Assembly (NCBI GenBank): GCA_034336665.1
Contig: JAPFBE010000003.1
Coordinates: 57,641,352-57,705,351, forward strand
Length of the DNA stretch: 64,000 nt
Direction: 5' to 3'
Origin: Luscinia megarhynchos
Lineage: Eukaryota > Chordata > Aves > Passeriformes > Turdidae
This document shows positions 48,621 to 62,034 of this stretch, piece by piece. The number at the start of each line of letters is the position of its first letter. Position 1 is the stretch's first letter. The notes below the pieces were generated by a model. That model was given only the letters and a program-made list of their open reading frames with translations. It was not told the DNA's origin and made no database searches. Position numbers and translations under genes: made by a program.

Positions 48621-50204
48621 TCAAATGTACATATTAAAAATGCTGAGAAAATAGCAAACAATAAAGGGAAATATCACTCCAGCAAATCCATTCTAAGCCT
48701 CTTGGTAAACTTGACAAGGATATTTTTATCAGGCAATGAACAAGACAGGATCCACTGAAGTTACATGAGACTATTCCTGAAAGCATCTTCTATGCATGAG
48801 ACTAGGTTTGCAGTGAGATAACTTTGGAATATCTACAGAGCAATGACTGAAAGTGTTTGTTTGATTGGTTGGTTTCTGTGTGAAAAGAAAGCTATTGAGC
48901 TACATTGTATTTCAAACATAAGAAAAGCTCAAATTCCAGTTTACAAACCAGATACATATAGATCCTCAATCTTCCTCTTCACATGTAGTCCAAACCTTCT
49001 AGTATAGTTCTTTGGGAGGGAGAAGAAAATGGGAAGAGAGAAAAACGCCACCACTACAATTAAATGGTCAATTTTATTCAGTTCTTGGTCCATCAGCATC
49101 CAAACTAGGCAGAAGTTAGAGCACACACTGGATTTCCCTTGAATTTTTTTTTTTTGCATATAAATGTCCTCCTTATGGAAATTTAATGAAAATCAGGGAA
49201 GAGAAAGATGCAGAGGAGAGAGACAGAAAGGGGAGGCTGAGTGCTGCACCAAACCAGCTTTTTCAGCCCAGCCAATGAGACAGTTATTAACACCCTCATC
49301 TCTATTGAAGAGAATTTTTCCCAAATTTATTTCAGTTTTCCCTGCCTGGGTTACTTATTTATTCACTGCATAACTTATTACAAATATTTAAATCTCAAAT
49401 TTCCATACCTCTGTGTCCATACTCCTTTGTTGCTATTTAGGTTTGCATTTTGATTGGCTCAAGAAAGAGAGTTGCATAAGGAAGAACTGACCCAAAGAAA
49501 TGAAATGCATAATATTACACTGAATGGCTGATTAACAAAAGGCAAGTTTATAATCCGGGGGTTTGCATTCTCTAGCACGTATAAATTTGGAGGTTCATCA
49601 TGTCAGAATTCTCCTATCATCAAGCTAACTTCACCTGTTGGTGTATTTACATTTCTTAATTTGCCCAAGAGACGTGTTTCCTTAATAGGATAATGTCACC
49701 ATGTGCAAGAAATGCAGCTGCTTTGTGGAGCCACCTCAGTGTTAAACATTATGAACTCTTTTATTATTCCCAATAACCATCCATTAGTGGTGCACTAATC
49801 AGATCATGCTGAATTACAGAGAGCTCAGACAGCTTTTTCTGAAGTATTTCTCTCCCACTAAAAAAAAAAAAAAAAAAAAAAAGTATAAATGTATTTACTC
49901 TGTTCATATTTCTCATCTGCCTCCCCTCACCTTCTCTGTGGTTGAAACCTCTTTATGTCTTCTGGTCTCAGGACATGGACAGGAACCACCTTGCAAACAT
50001 ATAGGCCTGAGAAGGATGTGCTGGGTCTGTGTGCCCAGTTTTCTACTATTGAAAACAAGACATTAAATCATGTGCTTATAATATTTTCATGATTAAAATT
50101 AAAATATTCTACTTTCTTTGTTTTGACCCTATAATTATTATTGAAAACCTGTTCTTAAATGCCATGTGTTATTTTCCCTCTATTTTTCAGGCAAAATTTA
50201 TTCA
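48621..50204. other. Non-coding stretch with no recognised gene
   Basis: Only short open frames. The interval 49540-49800 is smooth and repeat-free. A poly-A tract is listed separately. Confidence 0.5.
49860..49882 (+). repeat. Poly-A tract (A23)
   Basis: Twenty-three A residues. No retrocopy or SINE body is recognised upstream. The lysine run of the frame at 49806-50066 comes from this tract. Confidence 0.95.
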
Positions 50205-50870
50205 TGGTTAGTTTATATCCATCTGTTTTCCTGCTGATGCCATCTCCTGAGTCAAATAACGCAAGTTTTATCTTATAATAGTTTTATGGACAGTGGCATG
50301 TCCTTCCTTCCCTTTCAGTTCAGTAGGGATAGCAATCTAAACCAACCTAGCTCTATTCATAATGCCCCATAAAACAAAACTTCCACTTATTTCAATATAT
50401 TTCTAGGACTTTTCTGTCCCCACACCACATTAAATGCACCTTTCTTTGAGGCAGATGGCCAGAACTGAACATTACTTTTCAAAGAAAGTCTCTTAAGTGC
50501 AAAGCATCATGGCCTTAGATCTCTCTGATCTCTGTTTCACTTTCATATCCCAGAACTGATTTAACTTTTTAAACAAATACATCAAACCTGCAGCTCAAAT
50601 TTATACTGTTTTGATAGTAAACAAAATATTTTCTCATCTGCTTCTGCTTCTGACTTATGACAGCTCCCCTCTCATTATCAGTCCCCAAAATCAGTTTGTA
50701 CTTTGTTCTATTAAAATTAATCTCATTTCTATCGTTTCTCTTCTCAAGACATTGCAATTTTTTGTTACATAAAATCATCGTTCTCTGCTGTACTGAAAAT
50801 GCCTCTGAACTTTGAGTTATCATTAAATCTTGTTAGCAAACTATAACTTTATGTGGCACCCACCCTTCCA
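50205..50870 (-). mobile_element. Ancient CR1-clade LINE, RT C-terminal part, minus strand
   Basis: Read on the + strand, blocks match in order the reverse complement of old amniote CR1 elements. TATCCATCTGTTTTCCTGCT ('aacccatttgttctcgtgct') is followed by GATGGCCAGAACTGAACATT ('ggagaccagaactgcacacag'), then ATATCCCAGAACTGATTTAA ('gcatcctaggattacattag'). ATCAGTCCCCAAAATCAG and TGTACTTTGTTCTATTAAAA ('ttagtccctaaatgcat...cactttgcactattaaa') come next, and then TCTTCTCAAGACATTGCAAT ('ttttcaaggtcatccagat'). CTTTGAGTTATCATTAAATC and TTGTTAGCAAACT ('tttgtgtcatctgcaaattttattagcac') complete the series. The collinearity over about 650 bp is hard to explain by chance. The frame at 50569-50823 (-) is a fragment of the decayed RT. 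Confidence 0.8.
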
Positions 50871-53800
50871 CAATAATTAAAGTGTTCTACTTTCTTTACA
50901 GCTGGTGTTGCAGTGTGCTGAACTACAGCAGTCATGCCTTTCTGTAAGAAAAAGCACACCAATCAGAAAATACCCAGGTTCTTAATGACTCACGTCTGCG
51001 TGAAATTCCAGGTTTCAGTGCATGATCACAAGTTAACCTTGCACTAGCATATTACTGTAAATGTAAAACACACAATATTGTTGTTTCACTTCAGTTTCAG
51101 CACAAAAAAAATAGGCTTACAAAGCTATAAAACTGGAACATTTGATTGTTTTCATCCTACCGATGCATTGAAGCAAAAAATAACCTTTTCAATATCTTTT
51201 ATCACTAAAGAATGCTGACTGCTCCAGGGAATTAACCCACCTAATGCATTCTGAATCTTTTCTTGCAAATTTTATTTCAGAAAGTTTGTTTTTATTTTGG
51301 AAAAAGCAAGTAAGGGAAAGATGGAGGAAATGGGGATAAGATTTCTACCTGGTTGCCACATCAAAGTTGCTTAATTCTTTTTGCATGGGCTCAAATATCT
51401 CCCTCTCGAGGGTTAATATTCATCATTACATTTGTTGTGAATTTCCAAATGCATGTGACATTTGGTTTGAGTTTGTTCTTTCTGCTGATAAAGAAAGCAC
51501 ATACCCTTGAAGTTAAGGATGAATAGGATTTTGAGTCCTTGTGCTAAAGAACAAAACCTAAACAAAGGGATAGTTGTGGTGCAGCTTGACAGTATGATAC
51601 CGGGATCTAATTCTTATTCATCATAAGACAAAACATCTTTCAGTTATTCTTGTCTTTGACTTTACCTCTTGGACTTCCTTATAAAAGATGAAATACATCT
51701 TCCTCTTTATACCCAACTCTACAATAGGTGTCCTAGTTTAAAAGAGAACAGACAATGAACCAAGAGAACTGGGAGGCTGACAGCAGGGAAGTCCATTCCC
51801 CTGAAGGCAAAACACACTTCTTTTTTATTAAAGTGTGTCACGGACATGCTAAAAGGTATTTACAGCCCTCGGTCACAGTGTTTTAAAAACACCTGCTGTG
51901 TCAAAATGTTTTTTGAAGAGAGATGGACTACACTAAGAGGTGGAAAATCGATCTTCTGCTCCTCTTTCCTTTGTCTATTCCTGTCAATCACACATTTCAG
52001 AAACCAATTATGCTTATGATAGCAGAATACATTTAACATTTCAGTATTTGTGGACATATGTTGTAACTGACAGCCAGTGGTGTGGGACTTCATATGCACA
52101 TATTTAAATATCTGAGTCACTTAGTACAATTTTTGGCTGATTTCGCCACACTCCAATAGCATTTTAACTTAACAAAGTAAAAAAAATTTTTCATCTTTTT
52201 GAGAAAGTGTTCATTTTCTGAAAAGGACCTATTCAAAGGCTTTATCCCAGGAAACACTGAGGACACTGTATCACAAAGACTAAACATGTACCAGGCTCAA
52301 ACTATCATACTTGTAATATACAATGGAAAATATCTGAGCTAGCAGCATGGCTTATGAATCATTGTCAAGGTATATCTAGGAATCCCGTGGGATTTAAGTA
52401 TTTACTTTCCCCTAAAAGTACTGAGGGATAGTTTTTGAAATATTACTTATATTTTAATGTTGCTGTTTTTGTTTTCTTTCTTTTTAACTCATTATGTGTT
52501 CTAAACTTTTGTATACCTTTTTAATTGTTTTTGGACTACCCACACCATGGAGCAGCTGGCCACATCTAGGGGCAAGATTACACATCAGGTCAAAGGCAGT
52601 ACAAATACTCTTAACTGTTAGAAATTCAGGGGGTTTGTCCATTCAGGTGTCAGGGTTTTCTTGGCTGACTGATGAACTATGAGGAGGATACTGTATGGCT
52701 GATATACAGCTGCCAAGTTACCCATACCTGCTCAGTAGTTACACAAACAGCTACAATTTCTTTTTCCACAGGGATGCACAGCATCAGCTGTGTGAAGTGG
52801 GGTACACTGGCCATATTTTGTAAAATGCTCTTGTGAATATTGTTTTACTGCCAACTGAGAGGATCACCATGGGAAACAAAGAACAAACCCATCTGGAATA
52901 CAGCCACTCATTTTGAAATAGTGCATCTAAAAGCTGATTATTCCTTTCTTGCATGAAAACCTCTCCAAAAGCACCTTTTGCCATACAGCATGAGCATCAA
53001 TGTTTTATTTTTCCAATTTCCAAAGACCACAAGTGCTTTTTACTAATACAAATGTGAATAGAATATTTTGGTGTGCCTTGACATGCTGTTCTAACCCACA
53101 AATAAATAAGCAGTCACAACAAATTTCCCCTGCATCATATCAGCATTTGATGTGGCACAAATATAGCAATATGCCTGAGGAAACTTCATGCTTAAAGAGA
53201 ATATATGTTTCAAATAAAAAGTGTAATCTCATTTATATTTTAGTGGGAAACAATATATGCACAGGTAAAAAAACTAAAAAAGCAGAGATGAACAAATTCA
53301 AAGACAGAATAGAAATAGCAATAGAACTATACATTTTTTCATTATCAAAATTTTAATCTATAACATACACAATTATAACAGTTTTGCTGTTCTATAATTT
53401 TTTTAATAAACTTGCCATTAGATAGCTTGAGCATTATACATCTGCCTAAAAGTAGGTGCATAATGCCACACTGGATTATCCAACTTCACTTTCATCTGCC
53501 CTTCTTGAAGCAGATGAATCTCCTGATGGTTCTGTGCCACATCTCCGTGCTCCAGGCTGACAAGTCAGACACTCTTGCATGCACACAGTGACCCTAAGTA
53601 TCCATGTCAGCCAACAAAATCCCATTCTGCCCCTCTGTCCCACAACTGGACACCTCAAAATACCAGAGACACGGTATGGGCTGACAGAACACGGGGCTTG
53701 GGGGAGAGCTGTGCCCTCCTGGAGCAACCCTGGAGATCTCTCTGGAACACTTCAGGATCTTAAAACTCAACACCTATTTCTTGACAGTCAAATCAAACCC

Positions 53801-56091
53801 ATTAATTTCTCCAGCCTTTTCCAATGCATCCAAATGTTTTTCATCAGGACTGTATGTTGCATTTATTTATAAACAACAACAAAATGTAAAGGTTATAATA
53901 ATGCAGAAATAAGGTCATATTAGTTCAGTAATAATCTGGCTCTTTCTAACTTATTTGAAGAGGATTTAGCTGATTTTGTCATTTTTTGGTGTGCACAGAC
54001 CATACAAACAAAGCATTTAAAGTTCAAATGCAGAAATTTGGCCAGAACTACAAACAAATTGACTGGTCTTAGCAATGAAATGTTAATTGCTGCCTGAGAG
54101 ATTCGGTTCACAATAAAAGAGCATACAATGTTTAATCCTTGCCAATTTAGAAAGTTTGATTATCAAAAGGATGAGTATATGGTGCGTTTTCATATGTAAT
54201 ATGTAATCAAAGAGTCACCAACTGCCTTGCCTGCAGGGAGGGATCTGTGAACACAGAGCTGCCATACCTAGTTGTGGTTATGGGTTTGTTTTTCTCTGAG
54301 GCAAAGACCTAACAGCTGTATTTGGTAAAAACATAATCCTTCTTGTTCAGCTTCAGTTCTCCATATCAGTTACTAATTTCTCAAATGTCCAGCCTGGAAG
54401 TGTTTGCCATTACACACTACTATGAGCAGTAGCCCGGTAAGAACGGTCCTCTTGCAACTTTTACTTGATCTTCCATACTGATTAAATACAAAAAGCAAAA
54501 CACTGAGATTAAGCTGTCAAACTGAAAGACTTTATCATGTGAGCTGAAGTTACTTAGAGAAAAATAAGGGTGGCTAGACCAGAGTTTGTCAGCCTTTGTA
54601 GGGAGAAGAAGGAGACAGGATGCAGGAAGGGGAAGCACGTGCAGCCCTTAACTTTTACAAACTCCACCTTGAGCCAGATTCAAGTTCCACAGAAAACAGC
54701 TGACACAGAGGAGAGCAAGCAGTTACTATTTCAAATAAGTTAGAAAATGGAAATGAGAAGGAAAATACTGTAACATTCCTGCTGTTTCTCATCTGAGACC
54801 TTACACCAATTGCCCACCTCAAACACCCAATCCAAATAATCTGAAGTTTAATAGAAGGTCTCTATGCCCAGAAGAGCTCCCAAAGGCATCTTGGATGTAG
54901 TTTTTGTGTATGTACACATCTGTACATCAGTTTCCAGTCTGTAGGCTCAGATTTTCCATGAGACCAAACTCACTGCACATCCAACATGAAGTCTCCCTGA
55001 CAGTCTACAGTAGGAGCAGACACATCTCAGACGTGACTCCTGGAGACAGCAGTGGTTGGAATCTGGCACTGCACACCCAGATCAGCAATATGGACATGGA
55101 GCCCCTTCAGAGCTGGGGCTGGAGCCCTGGGGGAAGGCAACATGCTACAGAACTGAGCGATCCTGTGGGTTTAATATGTGCTCCTACACAGGTGACTGAC
55201 GTTCATCACTCCCCACTGACTCTGCAGAACAGTAATTTTATTGCATTACGAATGGCTTTTCATTTTGCTAGGATGAGGGCAGGATTTGTGTGGGGCTGGA
55301 CATACGAAAAATGTTTTAAACCTGATGGAAAACAGATGTTTTCAGATAATTGGCTATTAAATTACTCCTGATGTTGACACGTTACCATCAGATTTCTAGA
55401 TTAAGAGTACTTTTTTCTACTCAACCAATACTAACAATTCTGGCAAGTTCTGTTTTGGAATATTTAATACAAAAAGATGTGCTCTTCTCCTCTTTAACAT
55501 GAAAAAAAAAATAGTAAAAAAACCTTTATGCCCCAGATGATCATGATTACAAGATGTGCATAAATATATTTCCCCTTCTGACATCTATACTTCTCACCAC
55601 ACTGGCTTTCAATGCATGCAACATGCTGCTAAAGGGCAGGAAAGCTGGTGAGCTATTACTCCCTACCTGTTTACTACCAGTGAAAACCCTCAAAGTTACA
55701 TTTGTGTGGCCTATCTTTTGTGAATAAATCAGGAAACAGTGAAACCCGAAGATGCTTGCATTTCCTGGATAACAGCTCATTAAGATTCTTTTCCACCTCA
55801 GTGGCAGAGCTGTGACACTTGCACCAGAGCTCTAGCAGATCCTCCAGGCTGATATAATTTCAATCAGAACGTGAATTTCATGACTGCAGAAGGTCGCCAA
55901 GTCAAATACTGTGTCTGATTTTTAAAAGGGTTGGATAATTTTATGACCATTAATAACACTTGCAGTTCTGCATGTTAAGACAAGGTAATCAAATGTCACG
56001 CTTCGGAGTGTAGGCTGATTGCTGTATAGGTCAGGAAGAATATTTTCACCAATGTACACCACTGCATAAAATAAACTTGAAAATAAAGTTC
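50871..56091. other. Non-coding stretch with no recognised gene
   Basis: The largest frame, 54904-55371 (155 codons from TTG, with ATG two codons later), has no motif I recognise and lies in a locally less AT-rich patch. Overlapping frames on both strands at 53476-53872 are likewise unrecognised. No dispersed repeat is identified. Confidence 0.45.
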
Positions 56092-56130
56092 AAACCTTAA
56101 TATCAAAAGTGAAAACCTTAATATCAAAAG
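56092..56130 (+). repeat. 21-bp tandem duplication
   Basis: AAACCTTAATATCAAAAG occurs identically at 56092-56109 and 56113-56130, separated by TGA. Confidence 0.95.
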
Positions 56131-56337
56131 CTTTAGCTTCTCTATTAAGTCTTGTTTATATTTGGATACTACATAAAACAAAGGAGGTGTGAAGGACCAA
56201 GCAGCTTCAAAAAAGCATTCAAGGAATTGTGGTAACTCTAAAAATAATCAGATGTGAATCTACTTCACAGTCTTTTCAGGTGTCATGCAAGTTCCAAACA
56301 TTACATTTCTAGCTCTCTTTGGAAATGTTTCTTAGGA

Positions 56338-56545
56338 TAAAATCACAGAAAATAAAGATTGAATGGGATGTAGGGAGGTCATTGGGTTCATCTCTGTTAT
56401 CCAAGATTGGATCAATTAAATTTGTACCAAAGAGATACTTATCTAATCTCTCTTTAGACTTCCAGTGATGGGCATTCTACAGACATTTTTAACCAGAATT
56501 AGAATTTGCTTTGTTATTCTTAACTATAAAATTTATTTTATTATC
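56338..56545 (-). mobile_element. Ancient CR1-clade LINE, 3'-terminal part, minus strand
   Basis: AAAATCACAGAAAATAAAGA begins the reverse-complemented 3' terminus, followed by TGGGATGTAGGGAGGTCATT and GGGTTCATCTCTG ('ggaagggacctcgagaggtcatctagtccag'). TTATCTAATCTCTCTTTAGA and CTTCCAGTGATGGGCATTCT ('tctaacctgctcttaaaaatctccaatgatggagattcc') follow, then a decayed 'cctccctaggcaatttattccagtgcttaacc' stretch. This is the 3' end type shared by turtles, crocodiles and birds and is older than the CR1 pieces with intact octamers elsewhere in the window. Confidence 0.78.
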
Positions 56546-58823
56546 TCAATAACTTGAATCAGGTAAATTCTCTGATAAAAACAACATATATGTAATTTGA
56601 TGTAAGCACAGAATGCTGTTAAAACTATATCTAGTCAAATTTTTTAATTAACTTCTAAGTTCTCACTCTTTCTGAAAATGACCAAGGACCTTATCATACC
56701 TGAGGGTAGCATACACTACCTGAAATTAGTAGTTTGTGGCTAAAGCTCTAAAGTACAAATTTTTCAATGTGCCTTTTTCAAAGCCACCTCCCCAAATCTA
56801 CAGACTTTATCTTTAAAATCAACAAATCTGCCCCCAAAAGGCATGCTTTTATGATGCATCACACAGGAGTCATAAAAATACCTTTATTTTTTTAATTAAT
56901 ACAAATAACCTATAAAAGATTCAGCATTAAACTAACTGGTATGTAAATTAGATTTCCATCTCAAGGAAGTCTGAGAGCTTTGGCAGAGAAGAACAAGGGA
57001 GACTTGTTTTGTGCATGATGATAAAACTCTCACAGTTTTATCTGCCAACAAGTTTTAAAAAACCTTCAGAAATGAAGGTAGACAGGGTTAGGTTTAGTTC
57101 TTGACTGAAGAGTTATGTCTATGTTTTTTAAGAATCCTGCATCTGACAGTGACTTAGACTCTGACAGGTTGTCTATGACTCATTGATATATGCTATTTTT
57201 TACCTTTTAGATTTATTCCACAGATTCATGAAGGTCACTTTAACAATGGCAATGAAAAATAATATCATTATCATTATAATATCAAAATTAATTTCAGGAA
57301 ATTAGTTCCTTTATTTCCAACCAGTTTTCCCTTAGATTCATCAGAAAGGAGAACTAATTTTTGAGAAATTAAAACTTTTTGGTGCGTTACTTTGTATATA
57401 TTTCATAAGGATGTGAACTAGATGTCACACATTTTCTTTTTATAAAAGAGAACATTTTCTTGTTAAACATTAATTTTATTTATATATTATTGTAGAGGTA
57501 GATGAATGGAATGAAAAACTGGGTAAAGCTGTTGGCAAGGTTTTTTTAAAATTTTTATTTCCTATATATTTTCTAATTTATTTATTTAGTCTCTTTGGAA
57601 CACCAAAAATGAGAAAATAAGTTTCAGAAATTCGGTTTTTTTAAGAATTTAAAACATACAACAATATATTTATGAAACTATAAAATACAGACTTATTTGA
57701 AGACAAGTAACATCCAAGCATCAATAATTCTAATGTGCGGTGACTATAGCCTCCAATTCTTTGTTTTACCTGGTTCTGCTCTTTATAATTAATCTGCTAT
57801 CTCCAGTTTATGCAAGAGGCATGGGGCAGGGGCTTTTATTCTGCTCTAACCCTGCCTGATAGAAAATGAAAGTCAGTATTGGAGGGGTTCCCCAAACAGC
57901 ACATCATGAGGAGCACAGAATCATGTGTCCTGCAACTAGAAGCAGCCACAGCAAGACTAAGGCAGGGACTGGGTCTAGGAAAGTGTCAGCAAGCTCACAA
58001 GAGTTTTGATTCCAGGGCACCCAGATTCTGCCCTCTTGATGTGGCAGAAAATTATCTCTGCTGCTGCTCTTTTTAACAAGATAATCTGCAGATTTTGAGT
58101 ACACAGAACCAGGTTCTTCATTGTTCTTTGACAATAAGAGACAGGCAAACAGTTTATACTCAGTCAGTTTAAAGTTTAAAGAATGCTCTTTTATGTTTTC
58201 CTCCAAATTGATGTTAATTCAAATAAAAGCATTGAAGCCTGCCTGGAAAGTATCTTAATCTTTAGCATTTGGTTTCCTTTATTTTATCCCTTTGTATGTC
58301 TAGACAATTTTACTTGTGAATTATTTAATTTGAAAGTATCTCTGAAGTTCAGCATATATATAATGGAACATATAGACTGTGAAATGTTCCTGGCTATCAA
58401 GCTGAGGACATTAAAAAATACTTTCTGTGTGTGAGTGTTGTCAGCTAGCTGGGCTAACAGAAGATCAGACAGCTAAATTAGAGCAAGTGGTTTATTTTCT
58501 TGTGAAGATTGATGGGAATGACAGAATAATAGAGGACATACAGTTAGCATCAGATGCAAAGGGAGTCTCGACATCAGGGAAGGTGCACAAGCTGTGAATT
58601 CACAGCAAAAAGTTGACTTCTAAGGCAAGGCACAAAAAAAATGGAAGTCAGAAGAAAAGGCACTAAGTAAATGTCTGGAAAAGAAGCAAAGGTAAGATGA
58701 GTACTTAGAACTGAGTGAGTGGAGTAATAGTCTTGGAGAACTGAGTCACTCATTATCAGAAAGCCTGAGGAAGGCTGGGGAGAGGAGGTGTGTTGTGACT
58801 TAGCATGCAAGGAAGCTGCTGAA

Positions 58824-58847
58824 CATAGAGATGTATTCATCTCTATG
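58824..58847. repeat. Perfect 10-bp hairpin with TATT loop
   Basis: CATAGAGATG, loop TATT, then the exact reverse complement CATCTCTATG. No surrounding features indicate an RNA gene. Confidence 0.75.
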
Positions 58848-61846
58848 AATATAAAGAAAGATCAATGAAGCACTTTACAGATAGCAATTTCTGTCAGATA
58901 AGCTGAGATAAAGGAGAAATATCAGTCCACAAAAGCTGGAAACATTACTAAAAGTTTTATAATGGGTTAGAAAATTAGGAATTACCTGATATAATTGGGA
59001 ATTATCTGATATTCTGCATATTCTGATGGTGATAGAAGGTAAAAAGGCACACAACCCGGAGAGACTGAAATGTTACCTAGAAATAGAAACATTGCTGTAG
59101 CCTTCACTTGAAAGATTGTGGCCAAAGAACACCTTAATATTTACAGTTGTGGTTAGGGTACTGAAATATCTCCATGGCTGCACTCCAGATGTCACTTGCC
59201 ACTCATTGTAGCTGCCAGGGTGCAGAGAGGGATTTAAATGAGCACACAGATGAAAGCAGTAGCACCAGGAGCTCAAAGACAATAGTTTGGGAGCATGTCT
59301 CACGCTGATTCTGTGAGCCTGCAGAGTCCATGGGTGGGATCCATCCCAGACAGTCAAGTGCTGTTGATGCCAGGAGGTTCCAGAGGATGGATCTTCCACA
59401 GAAGGATGTGGTCAGTAGCTCTCTGGAAGTGGGTCTCTCCCTGCATTGACAAGGAAGGGAGCTTAGGTCTGGGTCACCCTGCTCTGCCTAGATTTTAGAT
59501 TCCCAAGTTAAATCAGATGGGTTCTTTGCAGGCCTTTGGCACAAGTGTACAGCTTGGTAAAAGACATTCAAATCAAGCCAGATTTATTCCGTTTCTATAG
59601 TGGCTGAAAGGCTGTGTTTTATCTCCTGTCAGAACTCACAGCATGCATTAAGCCAAATGCTTGCTGGTAGGGGTAGTAAGTACAAAGCAGGTGGTCAAAA
59701 ACATATGAAAAAAGTAAAAGTCCACCTGAGGTTGGAGGATGGATATTGCATTCAGGATAATAAAAGTACCTGATAAAAAGTTAAAATATTCTTGCAGTGA
59801 AAATACCATGCAGTGCATAGGAAAATTATGTTGCATAGTGATTATAGGGAGCATGAAGGGAAAACCTGCAATTTTATCTATCGAGGCAGTTAAGTGTAAT
59901 TTATAGCCAAATAGGGAGTCAAATGATTTTCGGCAAAGAACCTTTTTTGAGGTTAGAAAAAGTAGATCATGGCAACCTTTTAGAGATAAGAGACACCTCC
60001 TGAACAAGGCAGAAACATTGATCATGAGGCATTTTAATTACACTGATATTGATTAGGATAACAGGAATGCAATTATAAAGAAGAAGACATTGTTAATTGT
60101 TACATATTCTTAGTGCAGGTGTTTGGTTTCAGGTAATTCCTTGAGCAGGTTTTGTAGTCCAAGGCTATTTCCTGTCTAATACTAAGAAATGAGCTAAATA
60201 TAAGAAATCACGTTTAAGACACAGAGCATCCTGTATCTACTTATCAGTTGATCATTGAGTTTGAAATACTCAAGAGAGAATGCTGTGTACTAGAAGTGTT
60301 TTGACTTTGAGAAAGAAGACAGTGAAAGAAAGCTGGATGCTCTGAGGAATGTTGATTGGAATTCTATAATGTATGAGAAATCTCCTGAAGAAGGGAAGGA
60401 AATATAATATTTAAGAAACAACTGATGAGAAGGTAATTGAAATTCATCTCAAGCAAATAGCTGTTCTGCTGAATAGAGAGTAGAATGTCAAGCAAATTAA
60501 ATGGAAATATAACAGAATAATAAGTCTAATTCAAAACTGAAAATTGGAGTATGTTTCTTCTCAAACCTTCTGGTTCAATTACACGCCTAAAAGTGACTGC
60601 ATTTTTTTACCATCAAGACTAAGACAAACAGAACTAGGATATAAGAACATATTGCCAGCAATTAAAAGCAGATTAAATCAATAACACCTCTTGCACATCA
60701 TTTAATTGAGAAAATGTCATCAGTGAATTGTCTAATATTCCCATCTTGTTAATGCTACTGTTAAAATTCTTGATCTTCAATAAAAGCAAATCAAGCTAAC
60801 AATTCAGCCATGAAATCACACAATCTTTACAGTTTGTACTGGTTCTTTCCTCTTCTCAGACCATGCACAGGAGGTGACCTCCCTACCATCTAGGTCAGAG
60901 ACAAAAACACTTGGCTGAATAGAACAAGAGTTTCTGGGTATGAGCATGTCCTGGAGGACAGCATCCAACAGATATTTTGTATGGATATTTTCTCTTCATG
61001 TTTAGAAACCTGAGAAATGTTCATCTGCATCCTGTATTCTCATACTTTGGGGACCTGGCCAAGTGCTGGTTTAAGAGCAACCTTAGTGCCTTTGTCTTAA
61101 TTCATCAGGCATGTCCTAGGTCAGAAAAGTTATATTCAACCATGACATCCAGAAATGATTCATTGTGCTTCTGTTTGAACAAAATCAGATATCCTCCAGA
61201 CCAGATTTACTAGGAAGTCATAAGAGATTAAGTCTTTTCAACTTAAAAAACTGGGGGATTTTTGTCAGAGAGCAGAGCTCTCCAGCATGCTAATGCTTTC
61301 TTGGTTTTGCAGAAGCAGGAGCTGCTGGAAGGAGTTTCAAAGGATTAATGCTGTTCCCAGGACAGAGCCCAAGTACATGTATCATGCACAAATGCTTACT
61401 TTGAATAAAATGATTGCTGTGTTTTCAACCACCAGTATTAGCAGGACTTCTCCTCTTAAAGACATCATAGATCCCATAAAATCTGAGCTCTCTCCAGAGT
61501 CATGTAAACTGTAATTTCACTTTATGCTACAGAGCTCTTTCATTTGAAAAACCCTGCAGCTGTTTAATTCAACGGATATGGATCATTCTAGAAAAAAAAT
61601 TTCTAAGGAATAGAATAGCTGAGGACAGTTTTCTTCTTACAGCAACTGTAACCACTGAGATTTCAATTATATGAGCCCTTGCTTCATAATTAAAACATAG
61701 TCTCAGTCGGTACACATACATCTTGGTCAGCCTCACAGCTGGGGGTGGATCTCTGTGGAAATGAAATCTCTGCCAGCAAGGAGGAATCTGTCAAATTTTC
61801 CATCTGTAAATCTGTCAGATCAGATGTGAGACTGAGGTCTTGAAGA

Positions 61847-61928
61847 GAGCTAACATGAGCTAACATGTTACAGCATGTTAGAGAGACAACATTTAGCTAA
61901 CATGAGCTAAAGGTAACACCTTTACCTT
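61847..61928. repeat. Cluster of short direct and inverted repeats
   Basis: GAGCTAACAT occurs twice in tandem at 61847-61866, and AGCTAACATGAGCTAA recurs at 61895-61910. CTAACATG at 61860-61867 pairs with CATGTTAG at 61874-61881 across a 6-base loop. AAGGTAA at 61910-61916 pairs with TTACCTT at 61922-61928. The cluster looks like slippage and template-switch rearrangement of one 10-bp word. Confidence 0.8.
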
Positions 61929-62034
61929 CCCAGTCTTCACTGTGAAGTAGCAGGGGACTGGTCAGCTACATGGCATTATTTGGTCCGGATGGCTTCCTCT
62001 TTTGCCTATCAGATGCAAAATGTTATAAATAAAG

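Larger units (their letters stand above)
56546..62034. other. Non-coding stretch with no recognised gene
   Basis: Strongly AT-rich at 56.5-57.7 kb and less so at 57.8-59.6 kb. A 20-bp-period imperfect duplication (GGAATTAYCTGATAT) lies at 58978-59012. Hairpin structures at 58824-58847 and 61847-61928 are listed separately. The frame at 61287-61514 is discussed as a finding. No repeat family is recognised. Confidence 0.45.

Noticed and set aside
54904..55371. 155-codon + frame
   Set aside because: No recognisable motif, no supporting splice or promoter context, and it lies in a less AT-rich patch where chance frames run longer.
61847..61910. CRISPR-like repeats
   Set aside because: The units are 10 bp, partly inverted and without regular spacers, and the genome is vertebrate.
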